From Hormiphora californensis (taxonomy: Eukaryota > Ctenophora > Tentaculata > Cydippida > Pleurobrachiidae): 64,000 nucleotides of DNA. The stretch is taken from NCBI GenBank assembly GCA_020137815.1, contig CM035360.1, positions 2,322,077 through 2,386,076 on the forward strand, in the 5' to 3' direction. The first letter of the stretch is position 1, and each line of letters opens with the position of its first letter. The position numbers and the translations under genes are program-made. Positions 42,801 through 54,711 of this stretch are shown here, piece by piece. Under the pieces are notes generated by a model. That model had not been told where the DNA came from, made no database searches, and worked only from the letters and a program-made list of their open reading frames with translations.

Positions 42801-45800
42801 ACTGCTTGAAGTTTAAAAAACAGTTTTTTGCGATTATCTCAAAATGCACTTTCTGCAGATATACCATTATGGAACCAGGTCCCTCATATGTATTATTTAT
42901 CGCCCGGTTGCGGGAATATCTCGCAGTGCGTATTATCAACATAAGTATATCTCATCACTGCACTGGCAAGTGCCCCATCTCACCTCTTATAAGGTCATCC
43001 TAAAACATTATAAGATCAAATCTGAAAGGATAAACTCAGGCGCAGAAAATTTAATTTCGCCCGAATCGGGGCCAGTGCAGTATACCATACGGATGCGACT
43101 TTCACCCTTTTCGAGCTTCTATTTAACCATGTTTCCGACAAGCTAGCACACTGAAATTTTTTATGTAAAGCTACCTCAATGATATCTATTAGTGTTCAAA
43201 ATTTCAAGTGGATCGATGGTTCCGTTCAAAAGTTACGAGGGGGGTCCCAAACGCTTGCTTTGTATACATACATACATACGCACCACCTTTTTGCAAACCA
43301 AATTGAGCAAAAACGGCTGGATTTAGAGCTTTTTGTCTGGGGGATGACCCCCCATAAATTGACCATTCTGCGTATTATTGGATACAAAAAATTTTGATTT
43401 GAGCAAAGGAAGTCATTAATTATGCATAATTTATGTATAATTTTTGAATATTTCGACATTAACTGGTCCTAGGACGTTTTCATAGACATATTTCGATGCA
43501 GAATAGTCGATTTATGGGGGGTCGTTGCCCGGACAAAATGTCGTATCTCGCACCGTTTAGCCGTTATTTGCATATTTATGCACCGATTCATGATATAATG
43601 CATATTCTGAATATTTCCACTTCAGGTGGTCCTAGAACGTTTTCATAGATATATTTCGACGCAGAATAGTCGATTTATGGGGGGTCGTCCCCCAGACAAA
43701 AAGTCGTATCTCGCACCGTTTAGCCGTTATTTGCATATTTATGCACTTATCCATGATTTAATGCATATTCTGAATATTTCCACTTCAGCTGGTCCTAAAA
43801 CGTTTTCATAGACATATTTCGACGTAGAAGAGTCGATTTAGGGGGGTCGTCCCCCGGACAAAAAGTCGTATCTCACATCGTTTAGCCGTTATTTGCATAT
43901 TTGTGATACCTGTTTACAAAAATCCTGAGAAACTAGACCAAAAAACAAAGGAAATTTGTTTGGAACACCCGTGGCCTTTTGTCGATACTTGACGCTGCGG
44001 GAAATGCACCCTTCGTCAGAGCAAGACGCGAGGAAGAGTGAGAGAGAGAGTGTGCGTGACGTGTGTTAGAACTTGGAGAGAGATGGCACAACTATACCTA
44101 GTAGCTCAGATTATGGGTGCATTTCCTGCAGCGTCAAGTATCGACAAAAGGCCACGGGTGTTCTAAACAAATTTCCTTTTATTTTTGGTCTAGTATCTCT
44201 ATATACCAACAAGTCTCAAATGCTCAAATGTTCAAGTCCTCTGATCATATAAAATCAAAGGGGCGCAGCTAGAGCATTGTTCTTTCAACGATACGCTTTT
44301 TATCAGGCCATTGAGACTTGATCACTTATCACTGATAAAAGCATTTTAACGCATTTGTCACGATGAGTATTGATGAAAGAACACAGTCGTAGTCGAGTCG
44401 ATAACTACCTACATCGACCGAATCAGGAAATACTGGTCCCTGATTGGCTGATAACCAGTCACGTGACCTTAATAACGAGTTCTGATTGGTTGTTTACTTG
44501 TTTCGGTCGGTTCCTGTTACTAAGCGGTTCTTCTTGGAACATCATTAGGGACCAACTTACAAAAAGTACCCAGGTATTTTAACCATAAGCACTCGGGTAT
44601 GTTTGTATCAAACGCATCATGTGAGGACCACAAAAAGCGTGGTATATAGCTCCGAGCATGTCTCCCTGGAGGTCCCTGGTTCAATTCCCGGTCAAACCCA
44701 GTATTTTTCTATTTTCTTCCCTATTCTTGCTCAGATCTCCTTATTCAAAATGTATTCCATTGAACAAAAATAATTAGAAGATGGAGCAATTTCTTCCTGC
44801 TGCTACCCTTTCCTAACGATTAAAACAATTTGCTGATCACAGCGATTAAATAATTATAACATCAATCAGTGCATTCGAAAAGCGAATAAACAATATCATA
44901 TCAGCTCAAAATAATATGTTTATTGCATTGCGTACATAGGCCAGTATGTACTTGTTTGTGTCAAAGATATCGGGAAAGTAACGAGATTTGGTCTCGGTGT
45001 CGCCTTGTGCGTGGGTCAGACCCCCCTAGGCTAGAACTAGTAGTATAGACTTCAACTTTTCAGTCCTTAGTATGACGGTTTGAGCGTGTCATGTAAAATC
45101 TGTAACCCCTCTTTATATGTATCTGTGTTTTAGCACATATATTTGAGTCCAGTCACGAAGTTTGCCACGGTTCAGTTTAGAGGATGACATGGGTTAAGAT
45201 AGAACCAAACATCAAAATCATTAGCTCGGTCCTTGTAGCACCTCTAGGTGCCTTGATCATCTTCGACATCAGTCACTAGGTTGTGGCACGGGGGGACTCC
45301 CTGTGGGGTTAAATGATCTTCCTTCACACTCTCATACACTGTCAGAGCATTAGAGCGTGCGAGATCACTGTGGTCAGAGCATTGGTTTGACAACTCATTC
45401 ATTTCTATCTCTCCGCCATTTTCTTGATCCTTATCATTTCTAAAATGCTTCCTTACAATTAAGATAACACCGCTCCCTTTCTCCGTCATGGCGCATACCA
45501 AAACCGAGATCTTGTAAGAAAGGTTCATCCACTCCACGATTATATTGTAAAGATCCGTGTACAGTATGGGATTCAGCACGGAGTTAAGGGGTAGTATTGC
45601 AATGGAAAATGTCGAATACCATTCTGTCATATCTACCACCTCGGTCGTGTGGAGGACACAACACACTAAAAAGGGGACCCAGCAACAGAAATCCGTTAGG
45701 ATTATGGCCGAAATTTTGCTCTGAAGTTGCCGTTGTCTATCCAGAGCATTTTGCTGTGCAGCGGCAATTTCTGATGATCTGCTACTAAGGATTGCAATGA

Positions 45801-48800
45801 AAATATGACAAACCACGACAATAACAAAACATACGCAGTGTATGGCAAGGCCCAAAATCCAAACAAATACTGCTTGAGGTTCACTGGGAAGGACAAAGTA
45901 CTTGAAGATACACGAAGCATCATTGGCGTAAAACGACTGTTTGACACCCTCAACCCCGGTGATGTCACTTGTAAACATAGCTCTAACGTCTTTCCTAATG
46001 GTCTTCCAGCTCAGTCCTCGAGTTTCACGGTAAACGGACTTGGTGGTGGCATCATTTCCAACGTAACCCTGGATAATGGCTGCGTGTTTCGCTTTGTCAA
46101 CAAAGCCAGTGAAGAGCTTTATGTCACTAGGGTATGATAGTCCATTTACAAACATGTCCTCAAGGGACGGTATTAGAGGAACGCAAGCAATCAATCCTGA
46201 TATAAGAACGATCCCACATTGAATCGAGTATATCTTCCTCCTGAATCGAATATCAATCTCCAACCCCCTTCGGAACTGTAATGCACGAGATGTTCCATGG
46301 AGTCGAAAACAGCTTAAAAAAGCCATCGAGAGAGAAGAAATCCCACTTCCAGTGGCGGTTATGACACCAAACAATCTACAGGGAATGCTTGTCAGCCATT
46401 GAAATTGCCGTGTGCAATATCCCGAGCCATAAACCAGATTTAGAACAAACATGGACGCCAAGTAGACATTTGTACAGATGTCTCCCAGAGTGATCAATCT
46501 TGCAAATGACTGCTGCACGAAAACTCCTTGGGTTTTAGCTGGTCCAGTAAAGAAAATGTCTTTGAAAAGAACATAGAGATTCAATCCCAATCCTACGCTA
46601 CCAAAAACTCCAGCTACTATCGTGAGATCTTCGCTCTTTATCAGCCTTCTGGAACACTTACTGTTACACTCATCAGACAAATCATGGCAGTCAAACGACC
46701 CGTCACACAATTGGCTAAGAACTAAGAACTGAGAGCCACATTTAAAGTTATTGGAGCAATTTCTTTCATCCGACGTATCTCCGCAGTCATCGATTGTGTC
46801 ACATACTTTAGAGTAGGATATACACTTGCCACTTTCACAAACAAAGAAATTGTTGTGGTAGTGATTCTTTTCGGATACCACAAGAGTAAGCGACCCTAAA
46901 TCTGAGAGAGATAGAATTCGCTTCCGTATGTTTGAGCAAGAGTTGTGTAGCACTGGTCGGTAATCCAAAGGGCACTCCGCATTGGTGCACAGGCCACTGC
47001 ATGCCAATAGAACATACTGCTCACCGAAATAAAAGCTACAGTCCTTTTGCTTACCATCTGCAATTAGTGTCAACTCGTTTTCATTTCCAAAGAAGTCCCC
47101 AAACTTGTGCTCTACTGTGAGTCTGACACAGTTGGCTCCTGTTTGCCGTGCGAGGTCTTCTAGACCCTTTAGACAGACTGGAGAGTTTTTCGTAAATCCA
47201 GAGGTAGGCAACTTAAACCTTACATCAAAGATACTACGAATCTGCCGACACATCACCGCCTCGTGACCACAACTATCGATTGTATCACAAACCTCTACCA
47301 GCTCAACATAGTTCTCCCTTTTTTTGTCGCACCACCACACCTCACTACAATTATTCTTGTGATCTCGATAAAGTGTAGTGACCCCATGACCACAGGTAAT
47401 CCAGTGCCCCTGCCGTTCATCTAAATCATCCTGACAATCAAAATCATCATCCAGAATCCACCGGAATGGTATCCTTAGGAATCCTCGGTGGAAGTTAAAC
47501 CTTCGGACACACTTCTTTGCAGAGAGCAAGCATCCCCGCTCATCTGCCCCTGTTAAACAATCATCAACCCCATCACAAACAAAGTGCTTGTGTACCCTAC
47601 AGAACAGCTCTACTTCAAGGCACCGTGAATCAAGGCCATCATCACAAATAACAACATTCTGTTTTGGGTTACAAAACCCATTCGAGGAGATAGTGGCGGG
47701 GTATCTATTAACAAGACACGAGCCAGCGACGCGGCTCGGATCACTACAATTAGTTTGATCTAAACCATTAGAACAGTATGGTGTCACCTGATCTTTATGA
47801 TCGTTGTCATCTTCAAAGGGAAAGCACCGTGTGGCGTTGAACAAGGGAAAGAAAGAATCTACACCCCCGCAATTATTCTCGAGCAAAGTGGGTGGTATAT
47901 CAGAACATATATCAGAGAACGGGTATGTCATTTTTAATGAATTTTTGCACATGAACCCGTACGTAAGGCCATTGCAACGAAGCTCATCAAAACATGGGTT
48001 GCGGGTGCCAATAAGGTGTCGAAAGCCTGATAATGCTACGTTACAGATATTGTTGCAGATGGCTCCAGCTCGATAGGTGTATGTAAAGTTTCCCCAAACA
48101 ATTTCCGTCACGTTTAGTTCCATTGTTCCCCCGTTGTCACAGTCACTGGGATCGAGTACCTGCCGGTATTTGCCCGGATCATCAACACTAGCACACCATC
48201 CACCGCACTGTGGAAATGAATCCTGTATATCCATGACGGCCTCCCCAATTGCAACAGTCAAACACGCCTAAAAATAGTTATCAATTAATCTACATGCCTG
48301 ATATAAACAGTTTATAGACAGATATGACATAACTAACCTGGTAGTTGTAAGTGTCGTTTGGGCAAGTAGTGTTTACTAAAACTATTGGGGCCCTCCGAAT
48401 CTTGTCAATTATGTGAGAAGCCTGAATTTGATTAAAAATTAATTAAAAAAAATGTTAAAGTATGGATTATTTTAGTTAAAGTGAGAGTGGACAGAATCAG
48501 AATTTGACAAGTTTGTTGGAGGTTGTAGAGATTAGTTTTATGAGCATTTTGCCTTTTTGCCGCTCAAAATCGACCCATCCATCACTGAGATATTTTTGTT
48601 ACTCTCGGGGAACTCCTGTTTAATCAGTATGTATAAAACATAATTATACCAAAACTAATTGAAATTAGTAGGCCGGAAAGGTTGCCCTATGATTTGAGCT
48701 ACCTTTGCCACCGTAACATTCACGGGGTACAGTCAGGGTATAACCGATGCTTCTTCTATCTTCAAAAGGGAATGTACTGGTGCCAAAGGTAGCTCAAATC

Positions 48801-51800
48801 ATAGGGCAACCTTTCCGGCCTACTAATTTCAATTAGTTTTGGTATAATTTGCATCATTTTTGGAATTTTTTATCCATTTAGATGTAGTAGAACAGGTAAG
48901 GAGAGGATGGAATCGCGAATTTGCAAAATTTTCTTTTTTGACGTCATTTTGACGTCATCAAATGACGTCACGTCGTTATGACGTCATAATAATGACGTCA
49001 TATCATCGGGATTACCTAGATGAAGATACTGACCAAGTTTGAGATCGTTTGGATGAGATTTGAGTCTGCTATGGCGAAAAAACCCATATCGTCATATCTA
49101 TTTTTTAACAGTCATAACACTTTAGACGCGTTTTAAGACCCTTATACGTCTAGTTTTGAAAATTCGCGATATAGTTTCTGAAAGTTCAGACAATTCTCTT
49201 TCCATGATATAGCCTTCGATTTTCGATTAGAATCCGTCTTCAGGGCGTAAAATGAGCTCAAAGAATTTTAGTCAGAGTCTGAAAAATGACGACTTTAAGA
49301 CGTTCTGTAGGACGTTCCTGGCGATGAAAAGGGACCTCACATCGACTAATGCACACACATCCAGTAGATCTACCAGCTGTGAAAACGAGAAGTTTCTATC
49401 TCTTTTCGTTTGGCGTGAATATGGTTTATAAAAAGCGTCTCTCCTACGTGCGCGCGTGCGCGCGCGCGCGCATATGTGTTACACTGAATCTAGGGCAAAT
49501 GGGACCTGTCTGTAACTTCAGTTCCAGATGAGATAGAGACTTGAAATTTTGAACTTAAATTAATGACCCCGAGCCGGGTATACATTCCAAATTTCAAGTC
49601 AAACGGATGAATGGGAGCCATGCTATAGCCTTCTGAAATCTGGGTTTTCAGTCAAAACACCCATAAAACGTATAACTGCGTTTCTGGCGGCGCTTTGCTG
49701 TTTGGGGGAGGGGGAATGGCAACCTTTGCGCTTGCCAGCGCAGTGATAAAAACAATCGTCGTGTTTTACTAACACATTCTGAATATAGTAAAGCAGTGAG
49801 GTTGTCCATGCACAGAAGCAGAGCAATGCAAGTCAGCGTATTAAAAATTTAAAGAATGTGTTAGTAAAACACAAGGATTGTTTCTATCCTGTTTGATAAA
49901 TATTGATCCAGCAGGAATTCCCCGAGAGTAACAAAAATATCTCAGTGATGGATGGGTCGATTTTGAGCGGCAAAAAGGCAAAATGCTCATAGAACTAATC
50001 TCTACTACCTCCTACAAACTTGTCCAATTCTGATTCTGTCCACTCTCACTTAAAAGTAACGATGAAAGTTCCAAAAACATCATACCATGTAGCGCTGGTT
50101 AGAATATTCACACTGGAGCAGGACTTCCCTAGTCTCCGAGCCAGTTTCACAAACCCGCTTGAGAAATCCGTAGTGTTCTTTTATAGGGCACACGTCCAGC
50201 AAGGGTTGACTTGCTGTAGTGTTTTCACCTCGGTGTTCCTCGTTCAGTAGTGTGTTATCCGGGGCCGGGGGTAGAGATACTACATGAGATACCATCACCC
50301 ACACGAGAAGAAGATGCATCTCAGCAATATAGTCCCTTCTTGCGAGATCAGATGGAAAACATATTGCACCAAAAAGATCAAGAATTCTACTTGATGGGAT
50401 GATACCTTTGATCTCTCAGTAGACCACATGTTGTAATCACGTGAGCTGTCACGTGAGATCACCAGCATGGCTTGATGGCAGCTTACAATACCCTGCAGTC
50501 TGCACATAAAATCATTCGTAACAAAACAAAGTTGTATCTATTTATATCTGTATGCAGACTGCGGCAGGGTGATGCTAATCCGGTTTTTGAACCGAACTTG
50601 TATGGTGGTGATATTTGGTTGTCAAACAACCGTTCTTGTAAGTAAGTTGCTTCACAAACAGGGAAAGAAAAGTCTAGGTTACTTACCTTGAGCGATGATA
50701 CCGCAGTGCAATGACCCCGTTGTCAAGAAATCACTCCAATTTTTGGTAAAAAACACAAGAATTGTTTCTATCGCATATTTTCGAATGGAAATTTTTTCCT
50801 TTTTATGAGATTTTTGGGAAAAATCCCAAAGATCTCAGATACCCTGAAAATCGCCAATGAGGCATGAGATTCTTGCGGCAGGCCCCCCCCCCCCCAATTT
50901 ATTAAATTCCTCTCGGCATATTTCCAAACACACCACCCATATCGGGGGGGGGGGGGGGGGGCAAGGTTGTTGTAGGTATAGTAGTAGAGATTATTTCTCT
51001 GCACATTTTGCTTTTTCCCCGCTTCAAATTGACCCCTCCATCACGGAGATATATTTGTTGCAATGGGAGAATGACGTCACGCATCTATCTCTGTAGGCAG
51101 TACATCGAACATGGCCGGTCGCGCACACATACAAAATACAAGTGATAAATGCGTGACCGGTGAAGTCATTCTCCCATTACAACAAATATATCTCCGTGAT
51201 GGAGGGGTCAATTTTAAGCGAGAAAAGGGCAAAATGCTCAGAGAAATAATCTCTCCTACCTACAATAATCTTGTCCAATTCTGTTTCGGTCCACTCTTAC
51301 TTTAAGGGGACTGGGTGTATTTTCGAAATTTAGTTTTTTCGCTAAATGGTCATTTTTGGCCAAATTTGGTAAATTTAAGATTCTTTTGGATAAAAAAAGC
51401 CAGTATTTTTGGGTAAATTTTGGGCGACGTAAGGTCTCTTAGGTAACCACTAACCACTAAATGTAATTGAATAAGTGGTCAATTTTGGGGGGGGGGGGGG
51501 CCTATTGAGTTTTAACCACTTCAGCAATTTTTAGGCATATATAAGTCCGAACCATTATCTTGAACCCCCCTATCACCAACTCCCCTGCTCTCCCAGGAAA
51601 GTTGCTCGGGTTCAGTGGTCGTGAGATGTTCACCTACAAACCTGAGCTCGCCACTGCTGACGATGATGAGGCTGATGACGTCATTGAGAGGGAGGTGGAG
51701 GAGGAGGAGGAGGGCGTGGAGGTTCATGAGTTGGAGGAACATGTCATCGATCTTGGAGGGGTAAGAAGGGGGGAGAGGGATTCTATTGTCACCCCTCTTA

Positions 51801-53198
51801 ACACTAAAGTAAAGGGTGGGAACTATTGTTACACCGCGGGGTTGTAGGCAGGTGAGTAGAACTTCGCTCCTAATAAAAGGCTGTAATAAAAGGCTGCAAT
51901 AAAAGGCTGCAATAAAAGGCTGCAATAAAAGGCTGCAAGGGATCACGTATCTAACCAGACTAAAGCGGGGGATAGACCGAATCGTCCTCCCCTAATAGTG
52001 TTTCGTATCACGTATCGGCTGTAGAGAGACCGAATCACCTTCCCCTAATTATAGTGACTCGTGTCACGTATCCAACTAGACCATAGGCGATAGAAAGACC
52101 GCGATAGAGAGCGAGTACGATTGAGAACTGAGAGAGTGAAAAATGGGTGAAAAATCAGAATCATGGTATGGTATCACGTACCATGGTATCCTCTAATGAA
52201 AAGCGGTTACCAATTGACAATGAGACCTCATCGGTCCCGATACGTGATTCTCTACCGCTATGTATTCTCCATTAGTCTTTCCGTATCGATCCACGATTCA
52301 GTAGAGGTAGTCAGTAACTACTGAGAGTGTTGGTCTAATGAGGTAGGGTAGATCTATTGATTGAGCGTGTAGCACAATGACAGGTGAACCACCCAACCAC
52401 TTGGTTCACCTATCATAGTACTATGTGTGATTCCGCTCTACTGAATTGTGTACATTGGCGAATAACGGTAGAAAATCAGTAATCACGTATTGGCACCGAT
52501 TAAGTCAAATTATAGGTAACCGCCTTTCATTTAATTAATTAGAGGATATCATGAAACGTGATACAATACTTGATTAGTCGTCCATGATTCGGATCTCTCA
52601 CTCTCACCTCTCTAACTCTCTATCTCCGTCTATCTACCGCCTATGGTTTAGTTGGATACATGGCACGAATCACTATAATTAGGGGCGGGTGATTCGGTCT
52701 CTCTACCGCTTATGGTAGAGACCGATACGTGAAACGAAACATTGTTAGGGGAGGACGATTCGGTCTCTCCTGCTTCGGTCTCTCCTGCTTTAGTCCAGTT
52801 GGATACGTGATCCATTGCAGCCTTTTATTGCAGCCTTTTATTGCAGCCTTTTATTGCAGCCTTTTATTGCAGCCTTTTATTAGGAGCGAAGTTCTACTCA
52901 CCTGCCGGGTTGTATCGGGTGCCCCGGTATCATATAATATTATATTATATGACTTATATGTTGTGCCCTAGTCCCTATGAGGGGGTAAGAGCACCCTAGT
53001 CCCTAGTATCATGTAACATATTTGCAGGAGGACGAGATAGAAGACGAGGAGGAAGATACTCCAAAACCAGGCCCGGCCACCCCAGCAGCAGCTGAACCAG
53101 TCATTGAAACAGTCACTGCTATCGATGAAAACTTGTTCCTTGAGGAGGATCTGGAAGATCTAGATATCGGGGATTCGGACGATTCGGATGATGATTGA
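38782..53198 (+). CDS. ZC3H15: Zinc finger CCCH-type protein 15 (DRG family regulatory protein 1), 6 exons
   Basis: Exons: 38782-38919, 39022-39100, 39361-39857, 40456-40558, 51597-51760, 53028-53198 (1152 nt, 383 residues; human 426). The N-terminus [20 protein letters not shown] and FGMKNKKG are diagnostic. Finger 1 spans residues 96-114 (C-X7-C-X5-C-X3-H) and finger 2 spans 170-198 (C-X17-C-X5-C-X3-H, with [13 protein letters not shown]). The C-terminal half has the TFETFTTWK and LGFSGREMF blocks of the DRG-binding region and a long acidic tail ending DSDDSDDD. The protein binds and stabilises the GTPase DRG1 in the cytoplasm on translating ribosomes. A 3'-splice-site-like TAG or CAG lies 2-5 nt before the ATG. 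Intron 4 (11 kb) contains an entire receptor gene on the other strand; intron 5 is mostly a fold-back element. Confidence 0.95.
41100..41465. mobile_element. Solo arm of the 26335-32165 element family
   Basis: Matches the right half of that family, from GTCTCTAAACCATTCCCAAG through to CCCCTAATGATTTCTAGG, without its partner arm. In ZC3H15 intron 4. Confidence 0.75.
41609..41980. mobile_element. Fold-back MITE, AGTGAGAGTGGAC family
   Basis: Termini AAGTGAGAGTGGACCGACAC and complement, with a centre containing TGACGTCACGCATCTATCTC. Relatives at 48478-50053 and 50961-51304. Confidence 0.85.
42067..42890. mobile_element. Fold-back element with an internal array of 22-bp palindromes
   Basis: Outer inverted repeat ATATGAGGGACCTGGTTCCA and complement. 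The interior (about 42340-42660) repeats TGGTATATCTGCAG then ATATACCA at least six times, often as near-perfect palindromes, spaced 50-70 bp. Confidence 0.85.
43470..43910. repeat. ~163-bp tandem repeat, three copies
   Basis: ACGTTTTCATAGACATATTT starts near 43476, 43638 and 43800. Each unit also holds TCGATTTATGGGGGGTCG and CACCGTTTAGCCGTTATTTG. Confidence 0.9.
43931..44199. mobile_element. Fold-back MITE, ~270 bp
   Basis: Arms ACTAGACCAAAAAACAAAGG and GATACTTGACGCTGC with complements; the centre is a GAGA-rich loop around 44030-44060. Confidence 0.85.
44410..44516. mobile_element. MITE carrying CACGTG and CCAAT motifs, copy 2
   Basis: Near-identical to 21052-21160, including GTCACGTGAC and two GATTGG motifs. 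Confidence 0.8.
44627..44740 (+). repeat. tRNA-derived SINE fragment
   Basis: Shares the B box (GGTTCAATTCC) and 3' tail with the minus-strand copy near 3510, but its A-box half is degraded. Confidence 0.6.
44918..44923 (-). terminator. Poly(A) signal of the LDLa-GPCR gene
   Basis: AATAAA on the minus strand, about 320 nt downstream of the stop at 45244. Confidence 0.55.
45244..50319 (-). CDS. Large LDL-receptor class A repeat GPCR, 3 exons, nested in ZC3H15 intron 4
   Basis: Exons: 50319-50086 (signal peptide [15 protein letters not shown]), 48421-48338, 48267-45244; about 1113 residues, phase 0 junctions. The ~650-residue extracellular part is Cys-rich, with LDLa repeats near residues 330-352 ([16 protein letters not shown]), 582-610 ([16 protein letters not shown]) and 613-643 ([14 protein letters not shown]), plus further CD.DS/DCG fragments. 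A 7TM domain follows at about 655-1030. NSVLNPILY in TM7 marks a class A receptor; no DRY motif is apparent after TM3 (CFRLHG stands there). The C-tail is ~100 residues. It resembles the relaxin-receptor-like and snail GRL101-type LDLa GPCRs, but no leucine-rich repeats were seen. Ligand unknown. Two CACGTGA motifs lie about 100-150 bp upstream of the ATG. Confidence 0.9.
48478..50053. mobile_element. Fold-back element of the AGTGAGAGTGGAC family enclosing a 1.3-kb element
   Basis: Outer arms (GTGAGAGTGGACAGAATCAG and complement, ending at TGTTACTCTCGGGG) flank 48620-49915, which is the inverted, diverged relative of 33645-34855. It lies inside intron 1 of the nested GPCR gene and so also in ZC3H15 intron 4. 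Confidence 0.8.
50400..50470 (-). promoter_or_regulatory. Candidate E-box pair upstream of the LDLa-GPCR
   Basis: Two CACGTGA motifs separated by about 10 bp, 80-150 bp upstream of the ATG at 50319. Motif evidence only. Confidence 0.35.
50961..51304. mobile_element. Fold-back MITE, AGTGAGAGTGGAC family, left end truncated at a poly-G run
   Basis: Arms match 41609-41980 (GCAAGGTTGTTGTAGGTA and complement; centre with TGACGTCACGCATC). The left terminus is replaced by a run of G. Confidence 0.8.
51838..52915. mobile_element. Foldback (FB)-like element with tandem-repeat inverted arms, in ZC3H15 intron 5
   Basis: Outer ends GGCAGGTGAGTAGAACTTCG and complement. Each arm carries five copies of a 13-bp repeat, GGCTGCAATAAAA, followed by longer inverted segments containing GATACGTGA and GATTCGGTCTCTC. 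Tandem repeats within inverted termini are typical of Drosophila FB and sea-urchin TU elements. Left-arm repeats place AATAAA hexamers in the sense strand of the ZC3H15 intron. Confidence 0.85.
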
Positions 53199-53362
53199 TG
53201 ATATCTTAATGGGGTGTTTTTACAGTTTTTTCAAAGTGGTTTTTAGCCGAGTGAGAGATACGCCTAGTTGTATAGGTACAAGGGTGTTGATTAGCAAGTT
53301 TTTAACCTGGACCCCTCAAAACTTCCACCTGGGACTGCCAAATCAAATGATGATGTGTATTA

Positions 53363-53552
<190 letters not shown>

Positions 53553-53574
53553 CTAACTATCTCTAGATAGAATA

Positions 53575-54711
53575 ATGCCCAAGGTTCGGCGAAGTAGAAA
53601 GCCCCCTCCTGATGGCTGGGAATTGATTGAGCCCACAATTGAAGAACTGGACGCCAAAATGAGGGAACACGAGGCTGAATCTCACGAGGGGAAACGAATT
53701 GTAAGTTAGAGCAAATAACAAGAGAGATAGCAAGAAGTATTTTATATCCATTATCCCTTTCCCTATAGTGCTCAGTTCCCTAGTGCTCAGTTCCCTAGAA
53801 CTCAGTTATCCGATCATCCAACTGTCTACTAGGGTTCTGCGTCACAATCTTTTGCCTATTTAACTATTAAATATTAGAGCGTTCCATAAAGAATTTCGTG
53901 TCCCGATATTTTCAAAAGTACTCAAGATATTCACATAGACTCTTTTCTAGCTTGTTAGTTATGCTCTTGACTACTCACAACAGTAATTATTTTGAAATTT
54001 TTGATCATGGGTGGCTCTCGGCGAACCCGGAAATGAATATAACTCAAATTGCCGCTGAACGGGAAAAACGCGCATAACTTACTGAAACTGTTGTACTTCT
54101 CAAAATTGGTTCTAAGGGAATCGCCCACGAACAAGTTAAAACTAGGTAGAAGTCGGGACACGAAATTCTTTATGGAACGACCTAATATTACGATACAACA
54201 TCGATATCTTGTTATGTTCTAACCCTCGAGCAAGGCAAATCAATTCAATTCAAAACTTCAACTACTCCATCTTTTTTCGTTTTTCTCTCTCTAACCACAC
54301 TCTAATTCCAGGTCGAGGCAGTTTGGCCGATATTCAAAGTTCACCACCAGAAATCCCGGTACATATACGATCTGTACTATAAGAGGAAGGCCATTAGCCG
54401 AGAATTGTATGACTACTGTATCAAGGAGAAGATTGCTGATGCGAGTCTGATTGCAAAGTGGAAAAAGGATGGTTACGAGAGGTTGTGTTGTTTGCGGTGT
54501 ATTCAGGTATGTTAAAACAGTTCTCTAATTATTGATAATTTCTTCTAATTATTACCAATTATCATCAATTATCATATTGTTTCCTATCCTAATCCAGGTG
54601 AAAGATACAAATTTCGGAACAAATTGTATCTGTCGGGTACCGCGGGAGAAGCTTGAAGAGATGAAGATTGTTGAGTGTGTACATTGTGGCTGTAGGGGCT
54701 GCTCCGGTTAG
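53575..54711 (+). CDS. BUD31: BUD31 (G10) splicing factor, 3 exons
   Basis: Exons: 53575-53700, 54312-54506, 54598-54711; all introns phase 0; 144 residues, the same length as human BUD31. Begins [20 protein letters not shown] and ends in the Cys-rich zinc-binding core ([24 protein letters not shown]). The protein is a nuclear component of the activated spliceosome, associated with the NineTeen-related (Prp19) complex. Same strand as ZC3H15 (376 bp away) and PDCL3. The CTCTAG acceptor-like site 8 nt before the ATG has a branch-point-like CTAAC and a long CT tract, so the mature 5' end may come from splicing. The sequence looks fully functional. Confidence 0.97.
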
